Part shown: one piece after another, positions 1 through 9,229 of the stretch
Layout: each line of letters begins with the position of its first letter
Numbering within the stretch: the first letter of the stretch is position 1
Source of the DNA: Pseudomonas baltica
Lineage (GTDB): Bacteria; Pseudomonadota; Gammaproteobacteria; Pseudomonadales; Pseudomonadaceae
Length of the DNA: 64,000 bases
NCBI RefSeq assembly: GCF_031880315.1
Contig: NZ_CP134771.1
Location: forward strand, 3,932,501 to 3,996,500
Reading direction: 5' to 3'
Notes under the pieces: model-generated
Seen by the model: only the letters and a program-made list of their open reading frames with translations
What the model was told of the DNA's origin: nothing
Database searches by the model: none
Program-made: the position numbers and the translations under genes

Positions 1-605
1 TTTCGGCGTTGCCGCGCACCTATCGCTGGCTGGCGGCCTGGCCCGTGGCCGCGGTGCTGCTGGTGTGGTTCTGGCTGGCCAACCTGTTCAGCGATGGCGC
101 GGCGCGACCGTTGCCGTATGTGCCGATCATCAATCCGCTGGAGTTGGCACTGCTGTTTGCGTTGCTGGCGCTGCTGCGCTGGAGCCGCGCGGGGCAAGCG
201 CAGCAACGCTTGGCACCGCGCTGGCAGTGGTTGCTGGGTGCCTCGGCATTTGCCTTCGCCACTGCGGCTGTCATGCGCGCCGTGCACCATTGGGCCGGGG
301 TGCCCTACGATGCCTCTGCGCTGCTGGAGTCGATGCGCGCGCAGGCTGCGCTGTCGATTCTGTGGACGGTGATCGCGCTCGCGCTGATGGTCCATGGCTC
401 GCGACGGCAGCGGCGCAGTATCTGGCTAGTCGGTGCCGCATTGATCGCCGTGGTGGTGGCCAAATTGTTCCTGGTCGAGCTGGGCAACCAGGGCGGCCTG
501 GCGCGGATCATTTCGTTTATCGGCGTAGGCGCTCTGCTGTTGGTGATCGGTTATTTTGCGCCGCCAGTCACGCGTGAGAGTGCACACAAGGGGCAGCAAA
601 ATTGA
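1..605 (+). CDS. DUF2339 family membrane protein, C-terminal part (5' end outside window)
   Basis: The reading frame is open from the window edge, so only the last ~200 residues are seen. They contain at least five hydrophobic segments separated by short Arg-rich loops, ending with a segment containing AKLFLVELGNQGG and then RIISFIGVGALLLVIGYFAP. This Lys-Leu-Phe...Phe-Ile-Gly-Val-Gly ending is typical of large multi-spanning DUF2339 inner-membrane proteins, whose function is not established. The stop overlaps the start region of the next gene, a DUF3999 protein. These two families are commonly paired, which suggests one operon and a joint envelope role. The family call is fairly sure; the function is unknown. 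Confidence 0.75.
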   Translation, partial: SALPRTYRWLAAWPVAAVLLVWFWLANLFSDGAARPLPYVPIINPLELALLFALLALLRWSRAGQAQQRLAPRWQWLLGASAFAFATAAVMRAVHHWAGVPYDASALLESMRAQAALSILWTVIALALMVHGSRRQRRSIWLVGAALIAVVVAKLFLVELGNQGGLARIISFIGVGALLLVIGYFAPPVTRESAHKGQQN

Positions 606-1987
606 GTGCAGGCATGGGCGTGAAGTGGTGGAGGCTGATGGGCGGCCTGATGGCAGCCTGGATGAGCCTGCAAGCCGTTGCGGATGTGGGCCAGGACAGC
701 CCCAAGGCGGCTGATTTCAGCGTGCAGGTGCCGCTCGGCCTCAGTGGCGAGGGGCCTTGGTACCGGCTTGAATTACCCTTGGCGCTGCAGCTCAGTGCGC
801 GGCGGTCCGACACCGAAGACCTGCGTGTTTTCGATGCGGGCGGCGAGCCGCAGGCCTTTGCGCTGTTCCGCCAGCAGCCGACGGCGCAATCGCGCTCCCA
901 GGAAAACACCGTGCAGTGGTTTCCTCTCTACGACAGCCGCGAGGCGCTCGGCAGCGCCCCTAGCGTCAAGGTGCAGCTGGGCCAGGCTGGCGCTGTGGTC
1001 GATGTGCTCTCGGCCAAGCCGGCAGATGCGGGCAAGCAGGTACTACGCGGTTGGCTGATCGACACCAGCGCCATCGCCCAGCCCCTCACGCGTCTGGCCC
1101 TGAACTGGGCGGACGAGCAGGATGGCTTTCAGCGTTTCAGTATCGAGGCCAGTGACGATCTGCAGCATTGGCAGCCCTGGGGTGAGGGTCAGGTAGCGCG
1201 GTTGTCGTTCGCCAACGAGCGCGTCGAGCAGCACGAGGTGACCTTGCCGGGGCGCCAGGCGCGTTATTTGCGGCTGCTGTGGCAGAGCCCGGTCACTGCG
1301 CCGACGCTTAGCGTGGTGCAGGTGCTCAGCAGCGAGGTCCGCGCACTGGCGCCCGCCCTCAATTGGAGCGCGCCGCTGGCAGGTAGCGCCACGGGCCAGA
1401 CGGGCGAGTATGTGTGGCGGCTGCCGGCGCAACTGGCGGTGGAACGGCTGAAGCTGGATCTGGTGCAACCCAACACGCTGGCGCCGGTGGTGGTGTCGGG
1501 GCGCGGTGGGCCGACAGAGCCTTGGCGGCGGTTGCGCTCGGGGTTGTTCTATCGCCTCAGCCAGGGCGCGCAGGAGAGCGTCGAGGACGAAATGCCGATG
1601 GCGGGTGAGCCGTTGCGCGAGGTGCAGATCAAGGTCGACGAGCGCGGAGGCGGCCTGGGCACTGAGACGCCGACGCTGAGGGTGGCCGTGCGCGCCACCG
1701 AAGTGGTATTCCTGGCACGGGGCAAGGCGCCCTTTACCCTGGCGATCGGCAATGCTCTGGCGCAACCGGCCAGTCTGCCGTTGAACATCCTGCTGGCGGC
1801 CAACCCCAAGCCCCTGAGCGAGTTGGGCGTGGCGCGGCTGGCAGGTACGCCGATGATCGCCGGCGGCAACGATGTGGCGCCAGCGCCTGCAACCGACTGG
1901 AAACGGATCGCGCTGATCGCCGTGCTGCTGCTGGGCGTCGCGATGCTGGCAGCCATGGCCCGCAGCTTGCTTGCAAAGCCGTCGTAG
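602..1987 (+). CDS. DUF3999 family exported/membrane-anchored protein
   Basis: The 461-residue product has an N-terminal signal-like segment (WWRLMGGLMAAWMSLQAVA), a long beta-rich periplasmic region, and one C-terminal membrane helix (about residues 434-455, IALIAVLLLGVAMLAAMA) followed by a short positive tail. It would therefore be a periplasmic protein anchored in the inner membrane. The family (DUF3999) has no established function. The TTG at 602 overlaps the upstream stop and has an AAGGGG Shine-Dalgarno 8 bases upstream, so translational coupling is likely. An ATG at 614 is an alternative start that leaves the signal segment intact. It is probably cotranscribed with the DUF2339 gene. 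Confidence 0.7.
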   Translation: MSAGMGVKWWRLMGGLMAAWMSLQAVADVGQDSPKAADFSVQVPLGLSGEGPWYRLELPLALQLSARRSDTEDLRVFDAGGEPQAFALFRQQPTAQSRSQENTVQWFPLYDSREALGSAPSVKVQLGQAGAVVDVLSAKPADAGKQVLRGWLIDTSAIAQPLTRLALNWADEQDGFQRFSIEASDDLQHWQPWGEGQVARLSFANERVEQHEVTLPGRQARYLRLLWQSPVTAPTLSVVQVLSSEVRALAPALNWSAPLAGSATGQTGEYVWRLPAQLAVERLKLDLVQPNTLAPVVVSGRGGPTEPWRRLRSGLFYRLSQGAQESVEDEMPMAGEPLREVQIKVDERGGGLGTETPTLRVAVRATEVVFLARGKAPFTLAIGNALAQPASLPLNILLAANPKPLSELGVARLAGTPMIAGGNDVAPAPATDWKRIALIAVLLLGVAMLAAMARSLLAKPS

Positions 1988-2129
1988 GACGTACTACAAC
2001 TGCTGTGACCGGTGAACCTTGCACCCCGTAACCGGTCTCATTGCCGTATCCCTTCTCGACGGCTCGCGTGCGTTTGGCGCACCAGTGTAAACTGCGCGAG
2101 TTTTTCACCCCTACCCACCGGAGCCTTCC

Positions 2130-3143
2130 ATGTCCCGCGTTACTTTAAGTCGCTATTTGATTGAGCAGACCCGCAGCAACAATACCCCTGCCGATCTGCG
2201 CTTCCTGATCGAAGTGGTGGCGCGTGCTTGCAAGGAAATCAGCCACGCCGTGTCCAAGGGCGCGCTGGGTGGTGTGCTGGGCAGCATGGGCACTGAAAAC
2301 GTCCAGGGCGAAGTGCAGAAGAAGCTGGACGTGCTGTCCAACGACATCCTGCTCGAAGCCAACGAATGGGGCGGTCACCTGGCCGGTATGGCGTCCGAAG
2401 AAATGGACAACGCCTACCAGATCCCGGGCAAATACCCGAAGGGCGCGTACCTGCTGGTGTTCGACCCGCTGGACGGCTCGTCGAACATCGACATCAACGC
2501 TCCGGTCGGCACCATTTTCTCGGTGCTGCGTTGCCCCAACGAATACCTGAGCCAGAACGAAGCCCTCAACGAAAAGGCCTTCCTGCAGCCGGGTACCGAG
2601 CAGGTCGCCGCCGGTTACGCGATCTACGGCCCGCAGACCATGCTGGTGCTGACGCTGGGCAATGGCGTCAAGGGCTTCACTCTGGACCGCGAGATGGGCA
2701 GCTTCGTGCTCACTCACGAAGACATCACCATTCCCGAGTCCACTCAGGAGTTCGCCATCAACTCGTCGAACCAGCGCCATTGGGAAGCGCCGGTGCAGCG
2801 TTATGTCGACGAATTGCTGGCAGGCGAAGAAGGGCCGCTGAAAAAGAACTACAACATGCGCTGGGTGGCCGCGATGGTCGCCGACGTGCACCGCATCCTG
2901 ACCCGCGGTGGCTTGTTCATGTACCCGCGCGACAGCCGCGAGCCGTCCAAACCGGGCAAGCTGCGCTTGATGTACGAAGCCAACCCGATGTCGTTCCTGG
3001 TCGAGCAGGCCGGCGGCGCGTCCACTGACGGCCACCGGCGCATTCTCGATATCCAGCCTGAAGGTCTGCACCAGCGCGTGGCGGTGTACCTGGGCTCTAA
3101 GGAAGAAGTCGAGCGTGTGACCAGTTACCACAAAGCAGGTTAA
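2130..3143 (+). CDS. fbp: Class I fructose-1,6-bisphosphatase
   Basis: This cytosolic enzyme hydrolyses fructose 1,6-bisphosphate to fructose 6-phosphate, the committed step of gluconeogenesis. That step is important in Pseudomonas, which grows mainly on organic and amino acids. The 337-residue length fits the family. The metal-binding signature [10 protein letters not shown] is at about residues 111-120, and the C-terminal substrate region [16 protein letters not shown] is present. The ATG at 2130 is preceded by GGAG at 2120-2123. The gene stands alone, in a ~140-bp gap after the DUF3999 gene and converging on a chemoreceptor gene. Confidence 0.97.
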   Translation: MSRVTLSRYLIEQTRSNNTPADLRFLIEVVARACKEISHAVSKGALGGVLGSMGTENVQGEVQKKLDVLSNDILLEANEWGGHLAGMASEEMDNAYQIPGKYPKGAYLLVFDPLDGSSNIDINAPVGTIFSVLRCPNEYLSQNEALNEKAFLQPGTEQVAAGYAIYGPQTMLVLTLGNGVKGFTLDREMGSFVLTHEDITIPESTQEFAINSSNQRHWEAPVQRYVDELLAGEEGPLKKNYNMRWVAAMVADVHRILTRGGLFMYPRDSREPSKPGKLRLMYEANPMSFLVEQAGGASTDGHRRILDIQPEGLHQRVAVYLGSKEEVERVTSYHKAG

Positions 3144-3150
3144 GCGATAC

Positions 3151-3187
3151 CCCTGTAGCGAGGGGGGCTCGCCCACTCGCTACAGGG
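3151..3187. repeat. TGTAGCGAGGGG-type palindromic repeat, possible bidirectional terminator
   Basis: The inverted repeat CCCTGTAGCGAG...CTCGCTACAGGG fills the gap between the convergent fbp and chemoreceptor genes. The same stem recurs at 6275-6303 between blc and hutF, also convergent. It belongs to a REP family different from the GTGGGAGCAAGG type. Its position suggests it ends or stabilises both transcripts, but it lacks a U-tract. Confidence 0.65.
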
Positions 3188-3195
3188 AGGTTGCT

Positions 3196-5088
3196 TCAGA
3201 TCCTGAAGCTGCCCACCAGATGCTTCAAGCGCGTGACCTGGCTTTCCAGGTCATTGCACGCCCGCAGCGTCGACTGCAGGTTTTCCACACCTTCCTGGTT
3301 CAGGGTATTGATCTCGGTAATGTCGACGTTGATCGCCTCCACCACCGCGGTCTGCTCCTCGGTCGCCGTGGCCACCGACTGATTCATCCCGTCGATTTCC
3401 CCAATGCGTTGCGTCACGCTGCCCAACCGTTCGCCGGCCTGGTTGGCGATGGTCATGCTCTGTTCGCTCTGCACCTGGCTCTCGTTCATGGTGCCCACCG
3501 CTTCGCGCGCGCCCACTTGCAACTCTTCGATGATCTTTTGCACCTGCTGCGCCGAATCCTGAGTGCGGTGCGCCAGATTGCGTACCTCGTCGGCCACCAC
3601 GGCAAAGCCGCGCCCGGCTTCACCGGCTCGGGCGGCCTCGATGGCTGCGTTGAGGGCCAGCAGGTTGGTTTGCTGGGAGATCCCGCTGATCACTTCGAGA
3701 ATCTGGCCGATGTTCACGGTGCTGGCGTTCAGTGTCTCGATGTTGGCGCACGAAGCGCTGATGCGGTTGGACAGCTGGCCCATCACCGCGATGGTCTTGT
3801 CGACCACCTGTTGCCCTTCGGTGGCCAGGGTGCGCGCATCACTGGAGTGCTGGGAGGCCAGCGCGGCATTTTGCGCGATTTCCTGAGCGGCGGCGCCGAG
3901 TTCGTTGATTGCCGCAGCCACGCTGTTGGTGCGGTTGGCCTGCTGGTCGGAGTTGCTCATCGAGGCGTTGGACGCGCTCACTACCCGTAGCGCGACTTCG
4001 CCGACCTGCACGGTGGCCGACGACACCTCGCGGATCGATTCATGGATACGCTCGACAAAGCGGTTGAACGAGGTCCCCAAGGTGCCGAACTCGTCCTGGG
4101 CGTGGATGGTCAGGCGCTTGGTCAGGTCGCCCTGGCCCTCGGCGATGTCATGCATGGCGCGGCCCATCACGTGCAGGGGTTCCATCAACACGCGGATCAG
4201 CAGCCCCAGCAGGGCGATGATGATCACCATGGCGATCACAGTCGCCACCAACGCTGAAGTGCGAAAATCGCTGAGCATCGAGTAGGCGGCGTCGCGGTCC
4301 AGTACCAGCGCCACGTACCAGTTGGCCGAGGGGATGCCCTTGACCGGCGTGAAGGAGATGAACTGCGTCTTGCCGTCGGCCTGCACTTCCTTGAGCCCGG
4401 TGCTGATCACGGGGGCGCCGTTGGGGTAGGCGTCGGCCAAGGACTTGAGCACCAGCTTGGCGTCCGGATGGACGAGGATCTTGCCGGCACTGCTGACGAT
4501 GAACGCGTGGCCGTGACCATTGAAGTTCAGCGAGTTGATGATGTCGCTGATGCTGGTCAGGTCGATGTCCGCGCCGGCGACGCCGAGGAAGGCGCCATTG
4601 TGCTGGACCGGCGAGGCGATGGTGACTACCAGCTTGCCCGACGAGGCAGCGATGTAGGGTTCGGTCACCACGGTCTGTTGGGCAGCGCTGGCGGCCTTGT
4701 ACCAGCCACGGGCGCGCGGGTCGTAGTCGGCCGGACGATTGCCCGCCGGCACCGAGAACATCACGCCATCCTGGCCGCCGAAGTAGCTGAGCTGGAAGTT
4801 GCTGGCATAGGCGGGCAGGCCGACGATGCGCTTGAGGCTGTCGCTACTGTTGCCATCGACCGCGACCTGCTGGCCCATGGACTGCAGCAACTGAATGCGG
4901 CTTTCGAGCCAGGTCTGGATGTTGCTGGTGGTCAAGGTGCCGAGCTCTTGCATCGACGACTCGGTGTTGGCGTGCAGGGTCTGGCGTTGCCGGTAGTCGT
5001 TGAACAGGATGAAACCGGCAAATGCCAAGGCAACGATCAACGCCGCGGCGATGAGGATTTTGTGGCTGAATTTCAGGGTTCTGGTCAT
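3196..5088 (-). CDS. Methyl-accepting chemotaxis protein with dCache amino-acid-type sensor
   Basis: This 630-residue chemoreceptor has a first membrane helix (about residues 9-30), a periplasmic double-Cache domain (about 31-275), a second helix (about 278-302), a HAMP domain, and a cytoplasmic signalling domain with the conserved hairpin [23 protein letters not shown] core. The sensor has most of the amino-acid-binding motif known from PctA-like receptors: Y122, R127, W129, Y130 and D174. The usual aspartate two residues after the Y145 region is Ala147 (sequence EPYIAAS), so its ligand may differ from the standard amino acids. An upstream in-frame start at 5166 exists, but the ATG at 5088 starts directly before the first helix and gives the usual N-terminus. 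Confidence 0.9.
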   Translation of the reverse strand: MTRTLKFSHKILIAAALIVALAFAGFILFNDYRQRQTLHANTESSMQELGTLTTSNIQTWLESRIQLLQSMGQQVAVDGNSSDSLKRIVGLPAYASNFQLSYFGGQDGVMFSVPAGNRPADYDPRARGWYKAASAAQQTVVTEPYIAASSGKLVVTIASPVQHNGAFLGVAGADIDLTSISDIINSLNFNGHGHAFIVSSAGKILVHPDAKLVLKSLADAYPNGAPVISTGLKEVQADGKTQFISFTPVKGIPSANWYVALVLDRDAAYSMLSDFRTSALVATVIAMVIIIALLGLLIRVLMEPLHVMGRAMHDIAEGQGDLTKRLTIHAQDEFGTLGTSFNRFVERIHESIREVSSATVQVGEVALRVVSASNASMSNSDQQANRTNSVAAAINELGAAAQEIAQNAALASQHSSDARTLATEGQQVVDKTIAVMGQLSNRISASCANIETLNASTVNIGQILEVISGISQQTNLLALNAAIEAARAGEAGRGFAVVADEVRNLAHRTQDSAQQVQKIIEELQVGAREAVGTMNESQVQSEQSMTIANQAGERLGSVTQRIGEIDGMNQSVATATEEQTAVVEAINVDITEINTLNQEGVENLQSTLRACNDLESQVTRLKHLVGSFRI

Positions 5089-5205
5089 GGGTGCAATCGC
5101 AAGGGTTTTGTTCGGAAGTGTCTCTCGGACGGACACCGTGCACGGGATGTCGGCGGCGTTGGGCAAAAGATTAATCGGACTGGGCAGTCAGTCGCCCAAC
5201 GGTGT

Positions 5206-5306
5206 GGCCGCTGGCCTCTTCGCGGGCAAGCCTTGCTCCCACAGGTGTACGACTCAAGAACTGCCAACCCTGTGGGAGCAAGGCTTGCCCGAAGAGGCCG
5301 GCCCGG
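5206..5306. repeat. REP pair (inverted) in the chemoreceptor-lipoprotein gap
   Basis: Two oppositely oriented copies of the REP core (CTCTTCGCGGGCAAGCCTTG and CAAGGCTTGCCCGAAGAGG) flank a short GTGTACGACTCAAGAACTG spacer. Together they can fold into one large stem. They lie in the 342-bp gene-free gap 5089-5430, which otherwise holds only the upstream regions of the divergent chemoreceptor and lipoprotein genes. Confidence 0.85.
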
Positions 5307-5430
5307 CTCGCGATGATTCAGAGGCCCGTCCCACAAAGAAACCCGCACCACGCCGGAACCCGGTCATACTTTGCTCTTCTAACCAGCAGTCTGATCGCTC
5401 GGCGATCGTCCCTGTCCAGGAGCACTACCC

Positions 5431-5685
5431 ATGTCCTTGCGTTCCCTCGCGCTGTTGTCGTTGTGCGTGTTGTTGACGGCCTGCAACAAGATCAATCAGG
5501 AGAATTACTCGAAGATTCACGCCGGCATGAGCAAGGCCGAGGTCGAACAGTTGCTCGGCACTGCCACCGATTGCTCGGGTGCACTGGGCATGTCCAGCTG
5601 CACCTGGGGCAACAAGGACGCCTTTATCAGTGTTCAGTATGCCGGTGACAAAGTAGTGATCTATTCGGGGCAGGGCTTGAAATGA
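5431..5685 (+). CDS. Small DUF3862-like lipoprotein
   Basis: The 84-residue product has a lipoprotein signal peptide ending in LLTAC, with the lipidated Cys at 18. The short mature domain (INQENYSKIHAGMSKAEVEQ then LLG...CTWGNKDAFISVQYAGDKV) resembles the DUF3862/SmpA-OmlA fold, in which a GMSxxEVxxLLG helix packs on a small sheet. Such proteins sit in the periplasm or outer membrane, but this one has no known role. The start follows a CCAGGAG ribosome site. The stop overlaps the ATG of blc by four bases, so the two outer-membrane lipoproteins are probably coexpressed. Confidence 0.85.
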   Translation: MSLRSLALLSLCVLLTACNKINQENYSKIHAGMSKAEVEQLLGTATDCSGALGMSSCTWGNKDAFISVQYAGDKVVIYSGQGLK

Positions 5686-6266
5686 AACGTTTGACGCTGA
5701 TGTGCTCTGCGGCCTTGGCTGCGCTGACCGTCTTGCTCATGGCCGGTTGCGCGCACACCGCTACTACCGACCTGCAGCCTCATACCGTGGGCAATCTCGA
5801 CCTCAAGCGCTATCAGGGCACCTGGTACGAGATCGCGCGCCTGCCGATGTTCTTTCAGCGTAACTGCGCGCAGTCCGAAGCGCATTACAGCCTCAAGGCC
5901 GATGGCAACGTTGGCGTCGTGAACCGTTGTCGGACGGCTTCGGGCGAATGGGAGGAGGCGACCGGCACCGCGTCGCCGCAAGTGCCGGGCAAGACCGACA
6001 AGCTGTGGGTCGTGTTCGATAACTGGTTCTCGAAGCTGCTGCCGGGCGTCGCCAAGGGCGATTACTGGGTGCTGTACGTGGGCGACGGCTACAAGACCGC
6101 AGTGGTCGGCAACCCGGATCGCAAGTATCTGTGGCTGCTGTCGCGTACGCCGACGGTGTCCGAGCACGTGCGCGAAGAGCTGCTGGCCAAGGCGCAGCAG
6201 CAGGGGTATGACACCACTCGGCTGATCTGGCGTACGGCGGACAAGGATATTGCCAGCAAGCCTTGA
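5682..6266 (+). CDS. blc: Outer-membrane lipocalin Blc
   Basis: This bacterial lipocalin is a small outer-membrane lipoprotein thought to bind lysophospholipids or fatty acids under envelope stress. The 194-residue product has a lipobox (LLMAGC, Cys23). The lipocalin motif GTWYEIARLP follows at about residues 46-55, and the downstream NPDRKYLWLLSRTP strand is also conserved. The ATG overlaps the previous stop as ATGA, which indicates translational coupling with the small lipoprotein. Confidence 0.93.
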   Translation: MKRLTLMCSAALAALTVLLMAGCAHTATTDLQPHTVGNLDLKRYQGTWYEIARLPMFFQRNCAQSEAHYSLKADGNVGVVNRCRTASGEWEEATGTASPQVPGKTDKLWVVFDNWFSKLLPGVAKGDYWVLYVGDGYKTAVVGNPDRKYLWLLSRTPTVSEHVREELLAKAQQQGYDTTRLIWRTADKDIASKP

Positions 6267-6274
6267 ATCGTCCT

Positions 6275-6303
6275 TGTGGCGAGGGGGCAAGCCCCTCGCT
6301 ACA
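6275..6303. repeat. TGTGGCGAGGGG palindromic repeat between convergent blc and hutF
   Basis: The short perfect-stem palindrome TGTGGCGAGGGG/CCCCTCGCTACA occupies the 46-bp gap between the blc and hutF stop codons. It matches the element at 3151-3187. It may act as a bidirectional terminator or mRNA-end stabiliser; this is inferred only from its position. Confidence 0.65.
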
Positions 6304-6312
6304 GTGGGATGT

Positions 6313-7677
6313 TCACCCCAACAACTCGCGCAGCACCTTGACGAACGCCCGGCTGCTCTCGGCCTCGTCGGCATGCCGACCGTCCTGCACCACCCAGCGG
6401 CCGTTGACCATCACATCCCGTACCTGGCGATCACCGCCGGCGAACAGCCAGCGGTTGAGCACGCCATCCCCGCTGGCGGTGGCCAGGTAAGGATCGTCGC
6501 CATCCAGCACCAGCCAGTCGGCCCGATGCCCCGGTGCCAGGGCACCGACAGGCTGCCCCATCGCCTGAGCGCCACCCTTGAGCGCCGCGTCGTACAGTGT
6601 GCGGCCGACCATCGGTTGCTGTGCGCCATACAGGCGATTACGTCGCTGATCGCGCAAGCGCTGCCCGTACTCCAGCCAGCGCAACTCCTCGACCACGCTC
6701 AACGACACGTGGCTGTCCGAGCCGATACCCATGCGCCCGCCTTGGGCCAGGTAGTCCACGGCCGGGAAGATGCCGTCGCCCAGGTTGGCCTCGGTGGTCA
6801 GGCATAGCCCCGCAACGGCGCCGCTGCGCGCCATCTGGCTGACTTCGCCGGCATCGGCGTGGGTGGCATGCACCAGGCACCAGCGTGGATCGACGGCGAC
6901 GTTCTCGTACAGCCACTGCAGCGGTCGGCGCCCACTCCAGGCCAGGCAGTCGTCGACTTCCTTCTGTTGCTCGGCGATGTGGATGTGCACCGGGCACTGT
7001 TTGTCGCTGGCTGCCAGCACCTGTTCGATCTGCTGCGGCGTTACCGCGCGCAAGGAGTGAAAGCACAGCCCGAGGGTTTGTGCCGGCTGCTGCGCCAGCA
7101 AGGGCGCCAAGCGTTGCTGCAGGCTCAGGTACTGCTCGGTATTGTTGATGAAGCGCCGTTGGCCGTCGTTGGGTGTCTGGCCGCCGAAGCCGGAGTGGCT
7201 GTACAGCACCGGCAGCAAGGTCAGGCCGATCCCGGCGGCGCTGGCGGCCTGGCTGATGCGCCCGGCCAGCTCGGTGGGGTCGGCATAGGGGCGGCCATCG
7301 GTGTCGTGATGCACATAGTGAAACTCGGCGACGCTGGTATAGCCCGCCTTGAGCATCTCGATGTACAGCTGCCGCGCGATCACGCCCAGTTGCTCGGGGC
7401 TGATCTGCCCGACCAGGCGATACATCAAATCGCGCCAGGTCCAGAAGCTGTCGTTGGGGTTGCCCGCCACTTCCGCCAGCCCGGCCATGGCGCGCTGAAA
7501 GGCATGGGAGTGCAGGTTGGGCATGCCCGCCAGCAGCGGCCCGCGCAAGCGCTGTGCGCCCTCTGCGCTGGCATCGGCCTGCACCGTGCTCAACACGCCT
7601 TGGGTGTCGACTTGCAAGCGGACATTGCTCGCCCAGCCGTCAGGCAAAAGGGCACGTTCGGCGAAGTAAACCGGCAT
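6313..7677 (-). CDS. hutF: Formimidoylglutamate deiminase
   Basis: HutF deaminates N-formimino-L-glutamate to N-formyl-L-glutamate in the five-step histidine pathway that Pseudomonas uses; HutG then removes the formyl group. The 454-residue product is an amidohydrolase-fold enzyme. It shows the metal-binding NLHSHAFQR motif near the N-terminus and HIAEQQKEV and GIGSDSHVS motifs later on. The ATG at 7677 gives the normal family length; a longer open frame to 7887 runs into the hutC coding region and was rejected. The gene is divergent from hutC with a candidate operator between them. Confidence 0.95.
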   Translation of the reverse strand: MPVYFAERALLPDGWASNVRLQVDTQGVLSTVQADASAEGAQRLRGPLLAGMPNLHSHAFQRAMAGLAEVAGNPNDSFWTWRDLMYRLVGQISPEQLGVIARQLYIEMLKAGYTSVAEFHYVHHDTDGRPYADPTELAGRISQAASAAGIGLTLLPVLYSHSGFGGQTPNDGQRRFINNTEQYLSLQQRLAPLLAQQPAQTLGLCFHSLRAVTPQQIEQVLAASDKQCPVHIHIAEQQKEVDDCLAWSGRRPLQWLYENVAVDPRWCLVHATHADAGEVSQMARSGAVAGLCLTTEANLGDGIFPAVDYLAQGGRMGIGSDSHVSLSVVEELRWLEYGQRLRDQRRNRLYGAQQPMVGRTLYDAALKGGAQAMGQPVGALAPGHRADWLVLDGDDPYLATASGDGVLNRWLFAGGDRQVRDVMVNGRWVVQDGRHADEAESSRAFVKVLRELLG

Positions 7678-7701
7678 GGTCAGGCGCTCATCGGGGTATT
7701 T

Positions 7702-7719
7702 GTCTATACATATACAGAC
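7702..7719. promoter_or_regulatory. Candidate HutC operator between hutF and hutC
   Basis: The imperfect 18-bp palindrome GTCTATACATATACAGAC has matching outer GTCT/AGAC arms and an AT-rich TATACATATA centre. It lies 25 bp upstream of the hutF start and 59 bp upstream of the hutC GTG. It resembles, but does not match exactly, the site before hutU. A repressor bound here could control hutF and autoregulate hutCD; this is inferred. Confidence 0.5.
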
Positions 7720-7777
7720 CTTTGCCTGCTCGGTAAACTCCGGCAAGCTACGCACATTCACTGAGCAGGGATTTCTT

Positions 7778-8527
7778 GTGCCGACTCCACCCGCCGTTCC
7801 CAACCTGGCCTCGCAGATGGGCGACAGTCCCGCACCGTTGTACGCGCGGGTCAAACACATGATCACCCAGCAGATCCAGAATGGCACCTGGCCGCCGCAT
7901 CACCGCGTGCCGTCGGAGAGCGAACTGGTCACCCAGTTGGGCTTCAGCCGCATGACCATCAACCGCGCTCTGCGCGAGATGACCGCCGACGGCCTGCTGG
8001 TGCGCATGCAGGGTGTAGGCACCTTCGTTGCCGAGCCGAAGAGCCAGTCAGCGCTGTTCGAAGTGCACAACATCGCCGACGAGATCGCAGCCCGCGGCCA
8101 TCGTCACAGTTGCAAAGTGGTGTTGCTCAACGAAGAGGCCGCCGGTGCCGAGCGTGCCTTGGCGCTGGATTTGCGTGAAGGGCAGCGGGTCTTTCACTCG
8201 ATCATCGTGCATTACGAGAACGACATCGCTGTGCAGATCGAAGACCGCTACGTCAACGCCCTGGTGGCGCCGAACTATCTGCAGCAAGATTTCCTCGTGC
8301 AGACCCCTTACGCCTATCTCAATGCGGTGGCGCCCCTGACCGAGGGCGAGCACGTGGTCGAGGCGATTCTCGCCGAGCCGCAGGAATGCGAGCTGCTGCA
8401 GATTCCGGCCAGTGAGCCGTGCCTGATGATCCGCCGGCGTACCTGGTCGGGGCGCCAGGCCGTCACGGCCGCACGCTTGATCCACCCCGGCTCGCGTCAT
8501 CGCCTGGAGGGGCGTTTCAGCAAATGA
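7778..8527 (+). CDS. hutC: GntR-family histidine utilisation repressor
   Basis: HutC represses the hut genes and is released by urocanate. The 249-residue protein has an N-terminal winged helix-turn-helix (about residues 22-82, with PSESELVTQLGFSRMTINRA) and a C-terminal UTRA ligand domain, the HutC/FadR-subfamily arrangement of the GntR family. The GTG at 7778 follows GAGCAGGGA at a good distance and gives the usual length. An ATG at 7817 would trim 13 residues. The stop overlaps the hutD start by four bases. Confidence 0.95.
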   Translation: MPTPPAVPNLASQMGDSPAPLYARVKHMITQQIQNGTWPPHHRVPSESELVTQLGFSRMTINRALREMTADGLLVRMQGVGTFVAEPKSQSALFEVHNIADEIAARGHRHSCKVVLLNEEAAGAERALALDLREGQRVFHSIIVHYENDIAVQIEDRYVNALVAPNYLQQDFLVQTPYAYLNAVAPLTEGEHVVEAILAEPQECELLQIPASEPCLMIRRRTWSGRQAVTAARLIHPGSRHRLEGRFSK

Positions 8528-9111
8528 GCGACTTGAAGATCCTGCGCGCCACTCACTATCCGCGCATGCCATGGAAGAACGGCGGCGGCAGCACCGAAGA
8601 AATCGCCCGCGACGATGCCGCCGCGGGTGCCGCGCTCGACGGTTTCGGCTGGCGGGTGTCGATCGCCGATATCAGCGCTTCGGGGGATTTTTCGCGCTTT
8701 GCCGGCTACCAGCGGATCATCACCGTGCTGCAGGGCGATGGCATGGTCTTGCGCGTCGATGGCAAGGACAGTCGCCCGTTGCTGCCTTTCGATGCGTTTG
8801 CGTTCAGTGGCGACAGCGAGGTGTCCAGCGAGCTGCTGGGCGGGACGATCCGCGATTTCAATCTGATCTATTCGCCGCAGCGCTTCAGGGCGCGGTTGCA
8901 GTGGTTCGACGGCATCCTGCCGGCGACACTGTTCACTTCGGCGGATACGGCGCTGGTGTTCAGCGCATGCGACGACCTGCAAGTGCGAATCGCCGGGCAT
9001 GGGGCGCAGATGTTGGGGATCTATGACAGTGTGCAACTGAGTATTCAGGGCCAACTGGTGAAGGTAGGACTGGCGGGGCGTTGCTGTGTGATCGAGTTGA
9101 CTGCGGTTTGA
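8524..9111 (+). CDS. hutD: HutD family protein
   Basis: HutD is a cupin-like protein (195 residues) found in many Pseudomonas hut loci. It is thought to limit pathway flux, perhaps by binding formylglutamate, but its mechanism is not settled. The N-terminus RATHYPRMPWKNGGGSTEEI and the FGWRVSIADI strand are characteristic of the family. The ATG overlaps the hutC stop as ATGA, so hutC and hutD are translationally coupled. Confidence 0.92.
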   Translation: MSDLKILRATHYPRMPWKNGGGSTEEIARDDAAAGAALDGFGWRVSIADISASGDFSRFAGYQRIITVLQGDGMVLRVDGKDSRPLLPFDAFAFSGDSEVSSELLGGTIRDFNLIYSPQRFRARLQWFDGILPATLFTSADTALVFSACDDLQVRIAGHGAQMLGIYDSVQLSIQGQLVKVGLAGRCCVIELTAV

Positions 9112-9145
9112 GTTCTGCCTGCTGAATTTGCATGGGCAATGATGG

Positions 9146-9222
9146 CGTCTTCGCGGGCAAGCCCTGCTCCCACAGGTCTGCGGCGATCCATTGTGGGAGC
9201 AACGCTTGCCCGCGAAGACCCC
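9146..9222. repeat. REP pair (inverted) downstream of hutD
   Basis: Two opposed REP copies (GTCTTCGCGGGCAAGCCCTG and its mirror ending GCTTGCCCGCGAAGAC) are separated by about 16 bases. They follow the hutD stop in the 327-bp gene-free gap 9112-9438. The rest of that gap holds a gene remnant and the hutU control region. Confidence 0.85.
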
Positions 9223-9229
9223 GGTACAA

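Noticed and set aside
7677..7887. N-terminal extension of hutF to 7887.
   Set aside because: It overlaps the hutC start and operator on the other strand, and the ATG at 7677 gives the normal protein length.
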